Shown here one piece after another: positions 1-7,476 of a DNA stretch of 64,000 nucleotides. The first letter of the stretch is position 1; each line of letters begins with the position of its first letter. A model generated the notes under the pieces. It was not told the origin of the DNA. It made no database searches and saw only the letters and a program-made list of their open reading frames with translations. Source of the stretch: Enterobacter ludwigii (GTDB lineage Bacteria > Pseudomonadota > Gammaproteobacteria > Enterobacterales > Enterobacteriaceae); the NCBI GenBank assembly GCA_900068845.1, contig CEFQ01000012.1:46621-110620 (forward strand), written 5' to 3'. A program made the position numbers and the translations under genes.

Positions 1-348
1 GAGGGTGCCAGCGAAATTCATCGCCTCGATCATCTGATTGTCACCACCGGTCCCGGTCATGAGGCCTTAATTGTCAGTCAGCCGCTGCTGCAGTCACTCA
101 GTCAGCAAGGTTTGATCCGTGCTGACCCGTTGGGTTTTGGTATGGATGTCGACAGCCAGTCACACACGCTCAATCTTACCGGCCAGCCCAACCCGCGTCT
201 GTTTGTCGTTGGACCCGCTGCGCGTGCGCGCTTCGGTGAACTGATGGGATTGCCGCAAGTTGCCGATCACGCCGCTGATGTGGCGAAGAATATTTTACAA
301 GAACTGCAAATCGCTCACGCTGAGCGATGTCCCCCCTCAACGCTTTAA
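1..348 (+). CDS. FAD/NAD(P)-binding protein, C-terminal part
   Basis: The reading frame is open from the first base, so the gene starts outside the window and only its last 115 codons are visible. The tail contains 'PNPRLFVVGPAARARFGE' followed by 'LPQVADHAADVAKNIL', the usual ending of FAD/NAD(P)-binding proteins of the NAD_binding_9 type, where a 'LF.(V/L)GP' strand closes the Rossmann fold. It lies 74 bp upstream of a flavin-dependent monooxygenase and an ABC importer on the same strand and is probably the first part of that operon. It may act as an oxidoreductase on the imported compound; the substrate is unknown. Confidence 0.7.
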   Translation, partial: EGASEIHRLDHLIVTTGPGHEALIVSQPLLQSLSQQGLIRADPLGFGMDVDSQSHTLNLTGQPNPRLFVVGPAARARFGELMGLPQVADHAADVAKNILQELQIAHAERCPPSTL

Positions 349-422
349 TCTCGCAACATCCTAAAAATTAACTGACGAACGCCAGGTCGTAACACGATCA
401 CGGCCTCGCTATGGAGATTGCT

Positions 423-1817
423 ATGCCATCGCAACGTGAAATTCGCTTGAACGCATTTGATATGAACTGTGTCGGACACCAGTCGCCGGGCCTGTGGGCG
501 CATCCGCGTGACCGTTCCTGGCAATACAAAGATCTGGAATATTGGGTGGATTTAGCACGCCTGCTGGAGCGCGGCAAATTTGACGGCCTGTTTATTGCCG
601 ACGTGCTCGGCGTTTACGACGTATTGAACGGCAACGGCGATGCGGCGATCCGCCAGGCGACGCAGGTGCCAGTGAACGATCCGCTGGCGTTAATCACGCC
701 GATGGCGCTGGTCACCGAACACCTTGGATTTGGTCTCACGGCATCATTATCGTTTGAACATCCTTATCCGTTTGCGCGCCGTTTATCGACACTCGATCAC
801 CTGACCAAGGGCCGCGTCGGCTGGAACATCGTCACCTCGTATCTGGAGAGCGGCGCGCGCAACATCGGTCACAAAGCGCAGACCGATCACGATAGCCGCT
901 ACGACTATGCCGACGAATATCTGCAAGTGGTATACAAGCTGCTGGAAGGCAGTTGGGAGCAGGATGCGGTATTGCGTGATCGCGAACGCCGCATCTTCAG
1001 CGACCCGCGCAAAATTCATCCGATCAATCATCAGGGCACCTTCTTCAACGTGCCGGGCATTCACCTATGCGAACCGTCACCGCAGCGTACGCCGGTGCTG
1101 TATCAGGCGGGCGCCTCGAGCCGTGGCAAGCAGTTTGCGGCGGAACACGCCGAATGCGTGTTTGTTGCTGCGCCGTCGAAAGTGCTGCTGAAGAAAACCG
1201 TTGCCGATATTCGTCGCCGCGCGGCGGAAGCGGGGCGCGATCCTTACAGCATCAAGATCTTCAATCTGCAAACCGTGATTGTCGGTGAAACCGATTTGGC
1301 GGCGCAGGCGAAATGGAAAGAGTACACCGGCTGGGTCAGCTACGAAGGCGCGCTGGCGCTGGTATCAGGCTGGACCGGCATCGACTTCGGCCAGTATCAG
1401 CCGGATCAGGTGCTGAAATATATCCACACCAACGCCATCCAATCAGCGGTCGAAACCTTTTCCACCGCCGATCCTGATCGTCAGTGGACGGTAAAAGCGC
1501 TGGCAGATTGGGTTGGCATTGGCGGCTTTGGTCCGCTCATTGTCGGCAGCGCGGAAACCGTCGCCGATGAACTGCAAAGCTGGGTGGAAGAGACCGATGT
1601 GGATGGCTTCAACTTCGCCTATGCATTGACGCATGAAACCTTTGAAGATGTGGTGGAACTGCTGATCCCGGAACTGCAAAAACGCGGCGTCTACAAAAAA
1701 GAGTATGCGCAGGGCACGCTGCGCGAGAAGTTATTCGCCGCCGGCCCGCAGCTGCAGGCCCCGCACCCGGGCGCGGGCTATCGCGTGAAAACCTCCACGC
1801 TGCAGGAGGTCTCATGA
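423..1817 (+). CDS. LLM class flavin-dependent monooxygenase (NtaA/SnaA/DszA family)
   Basis: A 464-residue luciferase-like monooxygenase of the NtaA/SnaA/DszA group, which uses reduced FMN from a separate reductase to oxidise small organic molecules. Family hallmarks are 'KFDGLFIADVLGVYD' near the N-terminus, 'TSLSFEHPYPFARRLSTLDH', 'GRVGWNIVTS', 'HQGTFFNVPG' and 'PVLYQAGASSRGKQFAA'. ATG 423 is preferred over the in-frame ATG at 411 because GGAG at 413-416 is correctly spaced for 423. The stop overlaps the start of the next gene (ATGA), so it is translationally coupled to a MetN-like ATPase. This suggests that import and oxidation of one compound are linked. The paralogue at 29628 sits in a second operon of similar design. 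Confidence 0.88.
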   Translation: MPSQREIRLNAFDMNCVGHQSPGLWAHPRDRSWQYKDLEYWVDLARLLERGKFDGLFIADVLGVYDVLNGNGDAAIRQATQVPVNDPLALITPMALVTEHLGFGLTASLSFEHPYPFARRLSTLDHLTKGRVGWNIVTSYLESGARNIGHKAQTDHDSRYDYADEYLQVVYKLLEGSWEQDAVLRDRERRIFSDPRKIHPINHQGTFFNVPGIHLCEPSPQRTPVLYQAGASSRGKQFAAEHAECVFVAAPSKVLLKKTVADIRRRAAEAGRDPYSIKIFNLQTVIVGETDLAAQAKWKEYTGWVSYEGALALVSGWTGIDFGQYQPDQVLKYIHTNAIQSAVETFSTADPDRQWTVKALADWVGIGGFGPLIVGSAETVADELQSWVEETDVDGFNFAYALTHETFEDVVELLIPELQKRGVYKKEYAQGTLREKLFAAGPQLQAPHPGAGYRVKTSTLQEVS

Positions 1818-2833
1818 TCGAAATAGATCAACTCAGCAAACACTATCGCGCGCCCGACGGCCGCATTACTGAGGTGCTGAAATCCATCAGTCTGCAGGTG
1901 CCGCAGGCCAACATCACCGCGGTAGTTGGGCCAAGCGGCGCGGGTAAATCGACGCTGGCGAAGTGTATCAGTTTGCTGGAGCAACCGAGTGCCGGCAGCA
2001 TCCGCGTCAACGGTAGCGATCTTTCCCGGTTGGAGGGTGAAGCGCTGCGTCAGGCGCGTCGCTCGATTGGCACTGTTTTCCAATCTTCCGCGCTGCTGCA
2101 ACGCAAAACCGCGTGGGAGAACATCGCCTTGCCGCTGCACTACCTCGGCGTGGTGGATCGCGATATCGCAGCGCGCGTGGGTGAATTGCTCGATAGCGTC
2201 GGTCTCAGCCACAAAGCTAAAGCTTATCCCGGCCAGCTTTCCGGTGGTCAGCGTCAACGTATCGGCATCGCGCGTGCGCTGGCGTTGCGCCCGTCGGTGT
2301 TGCTGGCAGATGAAGCCACATCAGGGCTCGATCCGGAAGCCACCGTCACCGTGCTCGACCTGCTGAAAAAACTGCGAGATGACTACAAGCTGGCGATTGT
2401 GCTGATCACTCATGAAATGGATGCGGTACGTCAAGCGGCAGATGCAGTGGCGGAAATTCGCGACGGCCAAATCGTTCAGTATGGCGTGGTGAAAGCGTTG
2501 CTGGCACAGCCGGATTCGATATTGGGACAGCGCCTGTTCCCACTGGCGGCGCAGGCGAGTGATGCCGAACTGCTGCTCCAGCTCAGCTATCGCACCGATG
2601 TGCCGGTCGCCAGCGACTGGATATCGCGCCTCAGCCAGCAGTTTGGTTTGCGTATTGATCTGCTCGGCGCGCACGTTGAGCAAGTTAACGGTCTGCAAGC
2701 CGGACGGCTGCAGGTGGGCATTCACTTTCAGCATGAGCGCGTGCCGTTGGCGCGTTTGCTGTCGCAACTGGAGCAGTTGGGCTTAGTTGCCAGCGTTGCC
2801 GGCAGCGTGTTGCCATTGCGGGAGGCGGTATGA
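1814..2833 (+). CDS. MetN-like ABC importer ATP-binding protein
   Basis: A 339-residue ABC ATPase. Walker A GPSGAGKS is at about 39-46, the signature LSGGQRQRIG at about 142-151, Walker B VLLADE at about 162-167, and an H-loop 'ITHEMDAV' follows. About 90 extra residues after the ATPase core match the position of the NIL (ACT-like) regulatory domain of methionine importers, so it belongs to the MetN/methionine-uptake group. It overlaps both neighbours by 4 bp. It energises import together with the permease at 2830 and the binding protein at 3525. Linkage to a flavin monooxygenase makes methionine itself a less likely substrate than a related sulfur compound, which is inference. Confidence 0.9.
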   Translation: MIEIDQLSKHYRAPDGRITEVLKSISLQVPQANITAVVGPSGAGKSTLAKCISLLEQPSAGSIRVNGSDLSRLEGEALRQARRSIGTVFQSSALLQRKTAWENIALPLHYLGVVDRDIAARVGELLDSVGLSHKAKAYPGQLSGGQRQRIGIARALALRPSVLLADEATSGLDPEATVTVLDLLKKLRDDYKLAIVLITHEMDAVRQAADAVAEIRDGQIVQYGVVKALLAQPDSILGQRLFPLAAQASDAELLLQLSYRTDVPVASDWISRLSQQFGLRIDLLGAHVEQVNGLQAGRLQVGIHFQHERVPLARLLSQLEQLGLVASVAGSVLPLREAV

Positions 2834-3528
2834 GCGTATCAGTCATTAGTCAGGATACGCCGTGGCCAGAAATTCCGGCGTTGATGCTGCCCGCTCTGGG
2901 CGAAACCGCGTTAATGGTGGTGATCGTGATGCTGTTTGTGGTGACGTTCGGCGGCATCGTCGGGGTGGTGTTGTTTAACACCTCAGCGCGCGGTCTGTTT
3001 CCACATCGCGGTATTAACCGGGTGTTGAGTTGGATCGTCAACATGGGCCGCTCGCTGCCATTTCTGGTATTGATGGCCGCCATCATTCCGTTCACCTTCT
3101 GGCTCACCGGCACGACCATCGGCATTCCTGCTGCCGTAGTGCCGATGATCGCTGCAGGCATTCCGTTCTTTGGCCGTCTGGTGGACAACGCGCTGCGTGA
3201 GTTGCCCGGCGAAGTCACAGCGGTGGGTCTGGTATGCGGTGGTTCGCGCTGGCAAATCATCCGCTCGGCACAACTCAGCGAAGCGCTGCCCGCGATAGTT
3301 GCGGCGGTAACGCTCAATTTGATCTCGATGATTGAGTACTCCGCCATTGCCGGCACTATCGGCGCTGGCGGTATCGGCTATCTGGCGGTGGTGTACGGTT
3401 ATCAGCGCTTCGACAATCACATCATGATCGCCACCATCGTGGTGCTGATCGCCCTTATTCAAACTATTCAACTTCTCGGCGACCGTTTGGTCACCGCATT
3501 ACGCCATCCTCAGGGGACATCGCTATGA
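2830..3528 (+). CDS. MetI-like ABC importer permease
   Basis: A 232-residue inner-membrane permease of the MetI type with about five hydrophobic segments. It carries the cytoplasmic EAA-like coupling loop 'ALRELPGEVTAVGLVCGGSR' and the family ending 'MIEYSAIAGTIGAGGIGYLA'. It overlaps the ATPase gene by 4 bp (ATGA) and its own stop overlaps the binding-protein gene the same way, so the three make a compact MetNIQ-like cassette. The dimer would form the membrane pore used by the ATPase encoded upstream. Confidence 0.9.
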   Translation: MSVSVISQDTPWPEIPALMLPALGETALMVVIVMLFVVTFGGIVGVVLFNTSARGLFPHRGINRVLSWIVNMGRSLPFLVLMAAIIPFTFWLTGTTIGIPAAVVPMIAAGIPFFGRLVDNALRELPGEVTAVGLVCGGSRWQIIRSAQLSEALPAIVAAVTLNLISMIEYSAIAGTIGAGGIGYLAVVYGYQRFDNHIMIATIVVLIALIQTIQLLGDRLVTALRHPQGTSL

Positions 3529-4400
3529 CAACACAAGATTTCGAGCTGCGTAAAACACGCCGCTGGCCGTGGCTGCTACTGATTATAGTGGTCGTTATCC
3601 TCGCCGCTGGCGGCTGGTTCTGGCGCAGCCAGCAGTCGCCAGCGGTAGTTTTTGGTACCACGCTAAAGGTGCATTTTGAACCGGCAATGGCGGGCGAGCA
3701 GAAGCTGATTGAATACGTTGGCGAGCACATCGCGCCTGATTACGGCTTGAAGCTAGAGGCAGTAGGTGTGCAGGATCCGGTGCAAGCCGACCGCGCGGTA
3801 GCCGAAGGGCAATATGCCGCAACGGTATATCAGCATCAGTGGTGGCTGAAGCAAGTCGTGGATGCCAACGGCTTTGCGCTGACTTCCGCACTGCCGCTGT
3901 TCCAGTGGGCGTTTGGCATCTACTCCGATCGTTACACGTCGGTCGCTGACTTGCCGCGGGGCGCGACGGTTGTCGTCCCGGATGATGGCGCCAATCAGGG
4001 CCAGGCATTATGGTTGCTGGCACGTCAGGGGTTAATTACGCTCGATCCTAACGTTGAGCCGCGCACGGCCAAACTGAAGAATATTGTTGGCAATCCGCAT
4101 GGCCTGGTGTTTAAAGAACTCGATCTGCTGACCATGCCGCGTGCGCTTAACTCGGTGGATGCGGCGATTGGTTACGTCTCGCAATTTGATGCCGGAAAAG
4201 TGCCGCGCGAGAAAGGCATTCTCTTCCCGCCCGCGCCGCGTACTTTTGCCTCACAGCTGGTGATTGGCACACCTTATCTGGACCAGGAAAATATCGAGAA
4301 GCTGAAAAAAGCCTTCTCCGATCCGCGCGTACAGCAGTGGTTGAAAACCACCGATGACCCGCTGGTAAAAGGCGTATTGGTGCCGGTCTCAGCCGAATAA
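3525..4400 (+). CDS. MetQ/NlpA-family substrate-binding protein, membrane anchored
   Basis: A 291-residue binding protein of the NlpA/MetQ family ('LKVHFEPAMAGEQKLIEYV', 'EGQYAATVYQHQWWLKQVV', 'VVPDDGANQGQALWLLARQG'). Typical MetQ proteins are lipoproteins, but here the N-terminus is a basic stretch (KTRRWP) and one hydrophobic helix of about 20 residues ending near 'AAGGWFW', with no lipobox cysteine. It is therefore probably tethered to the outer face of the inner membrane by an uncleaved helix. It is the last gene of the operon and is followed by a rho-independent terminator at 4418. The ligand is unknown. Confidence 0.87.
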   Translation: MTTQDFELRKTRRWPWLLLIIVVVILAAGGWFWRSQQSPAVVFGTTLKVHFEPAMAGEQKLIEYVGEHIAPDYGLKLEAVGVQDPVQADRAVAEGQYAATVYQHQWWLKQVVDANGFALTSALPLFQWAFGIYSDRYTSVADLPRGATVVVPDDGANQGQALWLLARQGLITLDPNVEPRTAKLKNIVGNPHGLVFKELDLLTMPRALNSVDAAIGYVSQFDAGKVPREKGILFPPAPRTFASQLVIGTPYLDQENIEKLKKAFSDPRVQQWLKTTDDPLVKGVLVPVSAE

Positions 4401-4417
4401 ATTATTGATGATTGCAC

Positions 4418-4448
4418 ACCCGGATGCGCCAGGCGTGTCCGGGTTTTT
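4418..4448 (+). terminator. Rho-independent terminator of the MetNIQ-like operon
   Basis: Inverted arms ACCCGGA (4418-4424) and TCCGGGT (4438-4444) form a 7-bp stem, with GCC/GGC pairing possible inside the loop, followed by TTTTT. It lies 17 bp after the stop of the binding-protein gene. Confidence 0.8.
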
Positions 4449-4472
4449 GTGTTGGATAAAATTAATTTATCC

Positions 4473-4502
4473 TATTGATATTTATGTAAATTAATATCAA
4501 TA
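4473..4502. promoter_or_regulatory. 10-bp dyad upstream of the MFS gene, candidate operator
   Basis: Exact inverted arms TATTGATATT (4473-4482) and AATATCAATA (4493-4502) are separated by 10 bp, inside an AT-rich leader 75 bp before the MFS start codon. The spacing and length fit a dimeric regulator site. No regulator gene is adjacent, so the binding factor is unknown. Confidence 0.45.
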
Positions 4503-4577
4503 ATTGTTGTTTTGGCGCAGCCAATAAACCCCTTATAACAACCTCACCTGTACTACAAAACAACAACGTGAGGCGTT

Positions 4578-6017
4578 ATGAGTTCACTTCCTTTAGAAAA
4601 CACCCTGCCGGTTTCCGAACCGGTACGTTCGGTCAGTGACGTGGCCAGGCTTATCAACACCCGCAGTAAAAATGACAACTACGCGCGCATGATTGTGTTC
4701 CTCGCGCTCGGCGGCGTGTTCCTCGACGCCTACGATCTCACCACGCTTTCGTACGGCATCGATGATGTGGTGCGCGAGTTTCAGCTCTCGCCGCTGATCA
4801 CCGGGTTAGTCACCTCCTCAATTATGGTTGGCACCATTGTCGGCAATTTGGTGGGCGGTTGGCTGACGGATAAATATGGCCGCTATTCGGTGTTTATGGC
4901 CGACATGCTGTTCTTTGTCGTTTCGGCGATTGCGGCGGGCTTAGCGCCGAACATCTGGGTGCTGATTGGCGCGCGCTTTTTGATGGGCGTAGGTGTTGGA
5001 ATCGATTTGCCGGTGGCGATGTCGTATCTGGCGGAGTTCTCCAGATTTGCCGGTAAAGGCAACAAAGCCGCCAGACTCGCGGCCTGGTGCCCAATGTGGT
5101 ACGCCGCTTCAACGGTATGCTTCCTGCTGATTTTCGCGCTCTACTTCCTGCTGCCGAAAGAACATCTTGACTGGCTGTGGCGCGCGTCGTTGCTGTTCGG
5201 TGCGGTGCCAGCGCTACTGATCATCGCGGTGCGCAGCAAATTTATGAACGAATCGCCATTGTGGGCGGCGAATCAGGGTGATCTGAAATCCGCGGTGCGC
5301 ATTCTGCGTGATTCCTACGGCATTCATGCGCACGAAGCGGAACACCAGGCGCCACCGGCTGCTGCGGCGCCGAAAGTGAGTTTCCGCGTGCTGTTTGAGA
5401 AACCGTGGCGCGAACGCACCATTGTTGCGGGCGTGATGAACATCTGCATCTCGTTTGAATACACCGCCATTGCGTTCTTCCTGCCGTCGATTCTGGCGCA
5501 GTTCCTTGGCGCGGGCGTATTCGAAACCATCTCGGCGTCGCTGGGACTTAACGCGCTGTTCGCCTTTACCGGCGGGCTGCTCGGTATGCGTCTGGCATGG
5601 AAATATCCGTCGCGGCACGTTGCGATTGCCGGGTTTGCATTGCAATTCTTTGCGCTGATCGCGCTGGCGTTGATTGGTCATCCTGAAGCCATCGCCGGCA
5701 TTGTCTTCGCGGTGCTGATGCTCGGCTTGTGGCTGTTTGCCGAAGGATTCGGTCCGGGTGCGCAGCTGATGGTCTATCCGGCACTTTCCTATCCCACTTC
5801 TATCCGCGCCACCGGTGTGGGCTTCAGTCGTGCACTTTCCGGCATCGGCAGTGCGTTAGCGCTGTTCATCCTGCCGATGCTGCAGGCCGCGCTCGGCACC
5901 AACATGTTTTGGGTGGTTTCGCTGGCGGCAATCATTCCGATCTTCTTCCTGCTGGCGGTGCGCCACGAGCCCACGCGCCACGACATCGACGATCTTTCAC
6001 ATCAGGAGTTACCATGA
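4578..6017 (+). CDS. MFS transporter (sugar-porter/aromatic-acid-like)
   Basis: A 479-residue major facilitator with about 12 hydrophobic segments. The motif-A loop 'GGWLTDKYGRYSV' follows TM2, and 'RFLMGVGVGIDLPVAMSYLAEF' is typical of TM4 in the sugar-porter and related organic-acid families. GTGAGG 8 bp upstream supports ATG 4578. It is a proton-linked inner-membrane carrier, with an unknown substrate. It is separated from the ABC operon by a terminator and an AT-rich promoter region containing a 10-bp dyad. Its stop overlaps a 22-codon ORF by 4 bp. Confidence 0.87.
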   Translation: MSSLPLENTLPVSEPVRSVSDVARLINTRSKNDNYARMIVFLALGGVFLDAYDLTTLSYGIDDVVREFQLSPLITGLVTSSIMVGTIVGNLVGGWLTDKYGRYSVFMADMLFFVVSAIAAGLAPNIWVLIGARFLMGVGVGIDLPVAMSYLAEFSRFAGKGNKAARLAAWCPMWYAASTVCFLLIFALYFLLPKEHLDWLWRASLLFGAVPALLIIAVRSKFMNESPLWAANQGDLKSAVRILRDSYGIHAHEAEHQAPPAAAAPKVSFRVLFEKPWRERTIVAGVMNICISFEYTAIAFFLPSILAQFLGAGVFETISASLGLNALFAFTGGLLGMRLAWKYPSRHVAIAGFALQFFALIALALIGHPEAIAGIVFAVLMLGLWLFAEGFGPGAQLMVYPALSYPTSIRATGVGFSRALSGIGSALALFILPMLQAALGTNMFWVVSLAAIIPIFFLLAVRHEPTRHDIDDLSHQELP

Positions 6018-6082
6018 GCTTACTGGCAACACCACGTGGCACATTCACTGCAATCAGCATATGTTGCCCATGTGAACAGTGA
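6014..6082 (+). CDS. Possible 22-residue cysteine-containing peptide or gene remnant
   Basis: ATG 6014 overlaps the MFS stop codon in the ATGA arrangement and opens a 22-codon frame ending 'ISICCPCEQ'. CAGGAG lies 7-8 bp before the ATG. The following 90 bp, up to about 6170, contain short open stretches in other frames (for example 'AYVAHVNSDGMQIVAANAG' and 'LAEAEAGHVQVIASECEG'). These read like decayed coding sequence, so this may be the head of a gene lost by frameshifts rather than a real peptide. Confidence 0.25.
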   Translation: MSLLATPRGTFTAISICCPCEQ

Positions 6083-6228
6083 TGGAATGCAGATTGTGGC
6101 GGCGAATGCTGGCTGAAGCCGAAGCGGGTCACGTGCAGGTGATTGCCAGCGAATGTGAAGGCAGGTAATAAATGGCGTAATGCTTGTCAGTTAAGAGATG
6201 AAAACCGCAGTTACCGAGAGTACACATG

Positions 6229-6256
6229 GTAGCGGCGCGATAAATCGCGCCGCTAC
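6229..6256. repeat. Dispersed TAGCGGCGC palindrome (perfect, 28 bp)
   Basis: GTAGCGGCGCGA and its exact complement flank TAAA. Just upstream, at 6176-6206, lies the 31-bp module (CGTAATGCTTGTCAG ... GATGAAAACC) that recurs near 12403 and, inverted, near 63917. The palindrome lies between convergent genes and could also end transcripts. Confidence 0.8.
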
Positions 6257-6275
6257 GAGAGATGCATTGGACGAC

Positions 6276-7223
6276 TTACTTCTTATCCAGCGACCAGGTC
6301 GCGCTACGCACATCTACTTTTACCGGCAACAGACCTACACGTGTAAAGGTATCCGCTAACGCTTGCTGCTCATCAAACACCTGCGGCGACATGCGTGACG
6401 CGCCATAAGGCAGACGTTTGATCGTGGTTTGCCAGATAGCTTTATCCAGGCCGGTTGATTTCGACAGAATCGCCGCCGCGTCATCCGGATTTTTATTCGC
6501 CCAATCGCTGAGTTTGCTTAGCTCATCCACCACCTGCTTCGCGGTATCAGGATGACCTTCGGCAAACGGTCGGCTGGCGAGATAGAAGGTGTAATGCGGC
6601 ACTAATCCTTCTGCATTGCGGATTTCACGTGCGTTGGCATTGGCTTCCACTTCTGCCAGGTACGGATCCCAAATCACCCACGCATCAATCGCGCCTTTCT
6701 GAAAGGCAGCGCGCGCATCGGCGGGTGGCAGGTAAACCGGCGTAACGTCCTTATAGTTGAGTCCCGCATCTTCAAGTGCTTTCACCAGCAGATAATTCAC
6801 GTCAGAGCCTTTATTCAGGCCGACGCGTTTGCCTTTCAAATCGGCCACGCGCTTGATCGCCGACTCTTTCGGTACCACGATGGCTTCAGTTTTAGGGTTA
6901 GCCGGTGAATGACCGAGATAGATCAAATCGGCTTTCGCGGCCTGTGCGAAAGCGGGCGGCGCATCGCCGGTAGCCGCCAAATCAATGCTGCCGACGTTTA
7001 AGCCTTCCAGCATCTGCGGGCCAGCGGGGAATTCCACCCAGCGGATAGCGATACCTTGCTTTTTAAAGGTTTCATCCAAAGTGCCGCGGTATTTCAGCAG
7101 GGCAAAGATGTTGGCCTTCTGATAGCCGATAGTGACGGTTTCTGGGTTAGCGGCAAAGGCATGTGTGGAGAGCAGGCCAAAACTGAGAGCTAAAGCGCTC
7201 AGGACAGGAAGTGTTGCTTTCAT
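6276..7223 (-). CDS. ssuA: Aliphatic sulfonate-binding periplasmic protein, SsuA-like
   Basis: A 315-residue periplasmic binding protein with a cleavable signal (MKATLPVLSALALSFGLLST, cleavage after AFA). Diagnostic SsuA stretches are 'WVEFPAGPQMLEGLNVGSID', 'GDAPPAFAQAAKADLIYLG' and 'PADARAAFQKGAIDAWVIWD'. ATG 7223 with GAGAG upstream is chosen over an in-frame codon at 7259. The family binds alkanesulfonates for the SsuBC importer and feeds the SsuD monooxygenase during sulfate starvation. No ssuB, ssuC or ssuD lies next to it, so it must use a transporter encoded elsewhere. The AT-rich upstream region 7260-7330 could hold CysB/Cbl sites, which I cannot confirm. Confidence 0.85.
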   Translation of the reverse strand: MKATLPVLSALALSFGLLSTHAFAANPETVTIGYQKANIFALLKYRGTLDETFKKQGIAIRWVEFPAGPQMLEGLNVGSIDLAATGDAPPAFAQAAKADLIYLGHSPANPKTEAIVVPKESAIKRVADLKGKRVGLNKGSDVNYLLVKALEDAGLNYKDVTPVYLPPADARAAFQKGAIDAWVIWDPYLAEVEANANAREIRNAEGLVPHYTFYLASRPFAEGHPDTAKQVVDELSKLSDWANKNPDDAAAILSKSTGLDKAIWQTTIKRLPYGASRMSPQVFDEQQALADTFTRVGLLPVKVDVRSATWSLDKK

Positions 7224-7476
7224 GATGATTCTCTCGTGGTTTTTCTGCCACCTTAGCAAAGCCCTTATATAACCAATAAATAACTAATTTCGATCGCTTA
7301 TAACTATTATTTATGTGATCTGGATCATTCACTGTAATCAGCAAATGCGTCTGGATTTCCATAGATGCCTACATAATTAGCACGGTAATAATTTGTATAA
7401 CAAATCAAAAAGCCATTACTAAAAGCTTCTGTCAGGATAAGCAATCCCGCCGCTGGCATAAGGTTTTACCTGTTCT

